From Bacteroidales bacterium (GTDB lineage: Bacteria; Bacteroidota; Bacteroidia; Bacteroidales; TTA-H9), in assembly GCA_028689615.1 (NCBI GenBank), contig JAQVCV010000006.1, positions 1 through 64,000 on the forward strand: a DNA stretch of 64,000 nucleotides, in the 5' to 3' direction. Under the pieces are notes generated by a model. It was not told the origin of the DNA and did not search any database. It saw only the letters and a list, made by a program, of their open reading frames with translations. Below, in pieces: positions 61,876 to 64,000 of the stretch (positions within the stretch are counted from its first letter, which is position 1; every line of letters starts with the position of its first letter). A program made the translations under genes and the position numbers.

Positions 61876-64000
<2,125 letters not shown>

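Overview
The window reads as a chromosomal segment of an anaerobic member of the Bacteroidota. Upstream of many genes, and of all four tRNAs, there is a TAnnTTTG element, the known -7 box of this phylum's main sigma factor, often 5-15 bases ahead of the tRNA or start codon. The protein set agrees: two proteins with type IX secretion C-terminal sorting domains, a LruC-domain lipoprotein, GWxTD, DUF3127, DUF6599 and DUF4956 proteins, and a LysM/periplasmic-binding fusion. A [FeFe]-hydrogenase-like ferredoxin protein and an aldehyde:ferredoxin oxidoreductase (AOR) point to an anaerobic, ferredoxin-based metabolism. I see no phage, insertion sequence or CRISPR array.

Layout. 1-1100: partial GWxTD gene and two tRNA-Ser genes. 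1276-4266: hydrogenase, a cysteine-depleted thioredoxin-like ferredoxin partner, a MIF-family tautomerase and a nitrilase-family amidase. 4324-11041 (minus): PPK2, class IV aminotransferase, DUF3127 protein, guanine deaminase, Aat, threonine aldolase, class III aminotransferase, TerC. 11333-17088: SDR, an unknown protein, XerD, FAH-family enzyme, a MaoC-like protein behind a striking inverted repeat, DUF721 and a TPR membrane protein. 17360-20188: COG2403 GTPase-like protein and PyrB/PyrI. 20270-20790: a gene-free stretch with a likely structured small RNA. 20793-24860: AOR, small winged-helix protein, ThiF, ThiS and a flavin reductase. 24982-38731: housekeeping genes (guaA, gcvT, argS, rpsA, rnz) mixed with a LysM lipoprotein-like sensor, HAD hydrolase, Na/Pi transporter and a beta-helix lipoprotein.

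38796-51942 is an envelope-rich region: tRNA-Arg, LruC protein, DUF3298 protein, the secreted DUF362/DUF6599 pair, and a four-gene operon (DUF4956 membrane protein, CotH-like kinase, ankyrin-PPP phosphatase, second CotH-like kinase) with ATGA overlaps, followed by two type IX cargo proteins. 52051-57772: degenerate LytS-like protein, TrmH, MurD, a MurL-type epimerase, YqgE, Sua5/YciO, tRNA-Lys. 57836-60317: Rrf2 regulator and ExbB-ExbD-TonB. 60601-64000: ROK regulator, CutC and the start of a GH2 beta-galactosidase.

Main points of interest: the secreted kinase/phosphatase operon, which I infer to be a reversible phosphorylation system outside the cytoplasm; the MurL-MurD pair, which suggests the alternative D-glutamate route of peptidoglycan synthesis; the unannotated RNA gene near 20.52-20.66 kb; and the AOR-ThiF-ThiS neighbourhood. 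All start choices use the ORF track plus promoter position; the track also accepts TTG/GTG starts, and several were moved downstream because the upstream start lies inside a promoter or terminator.
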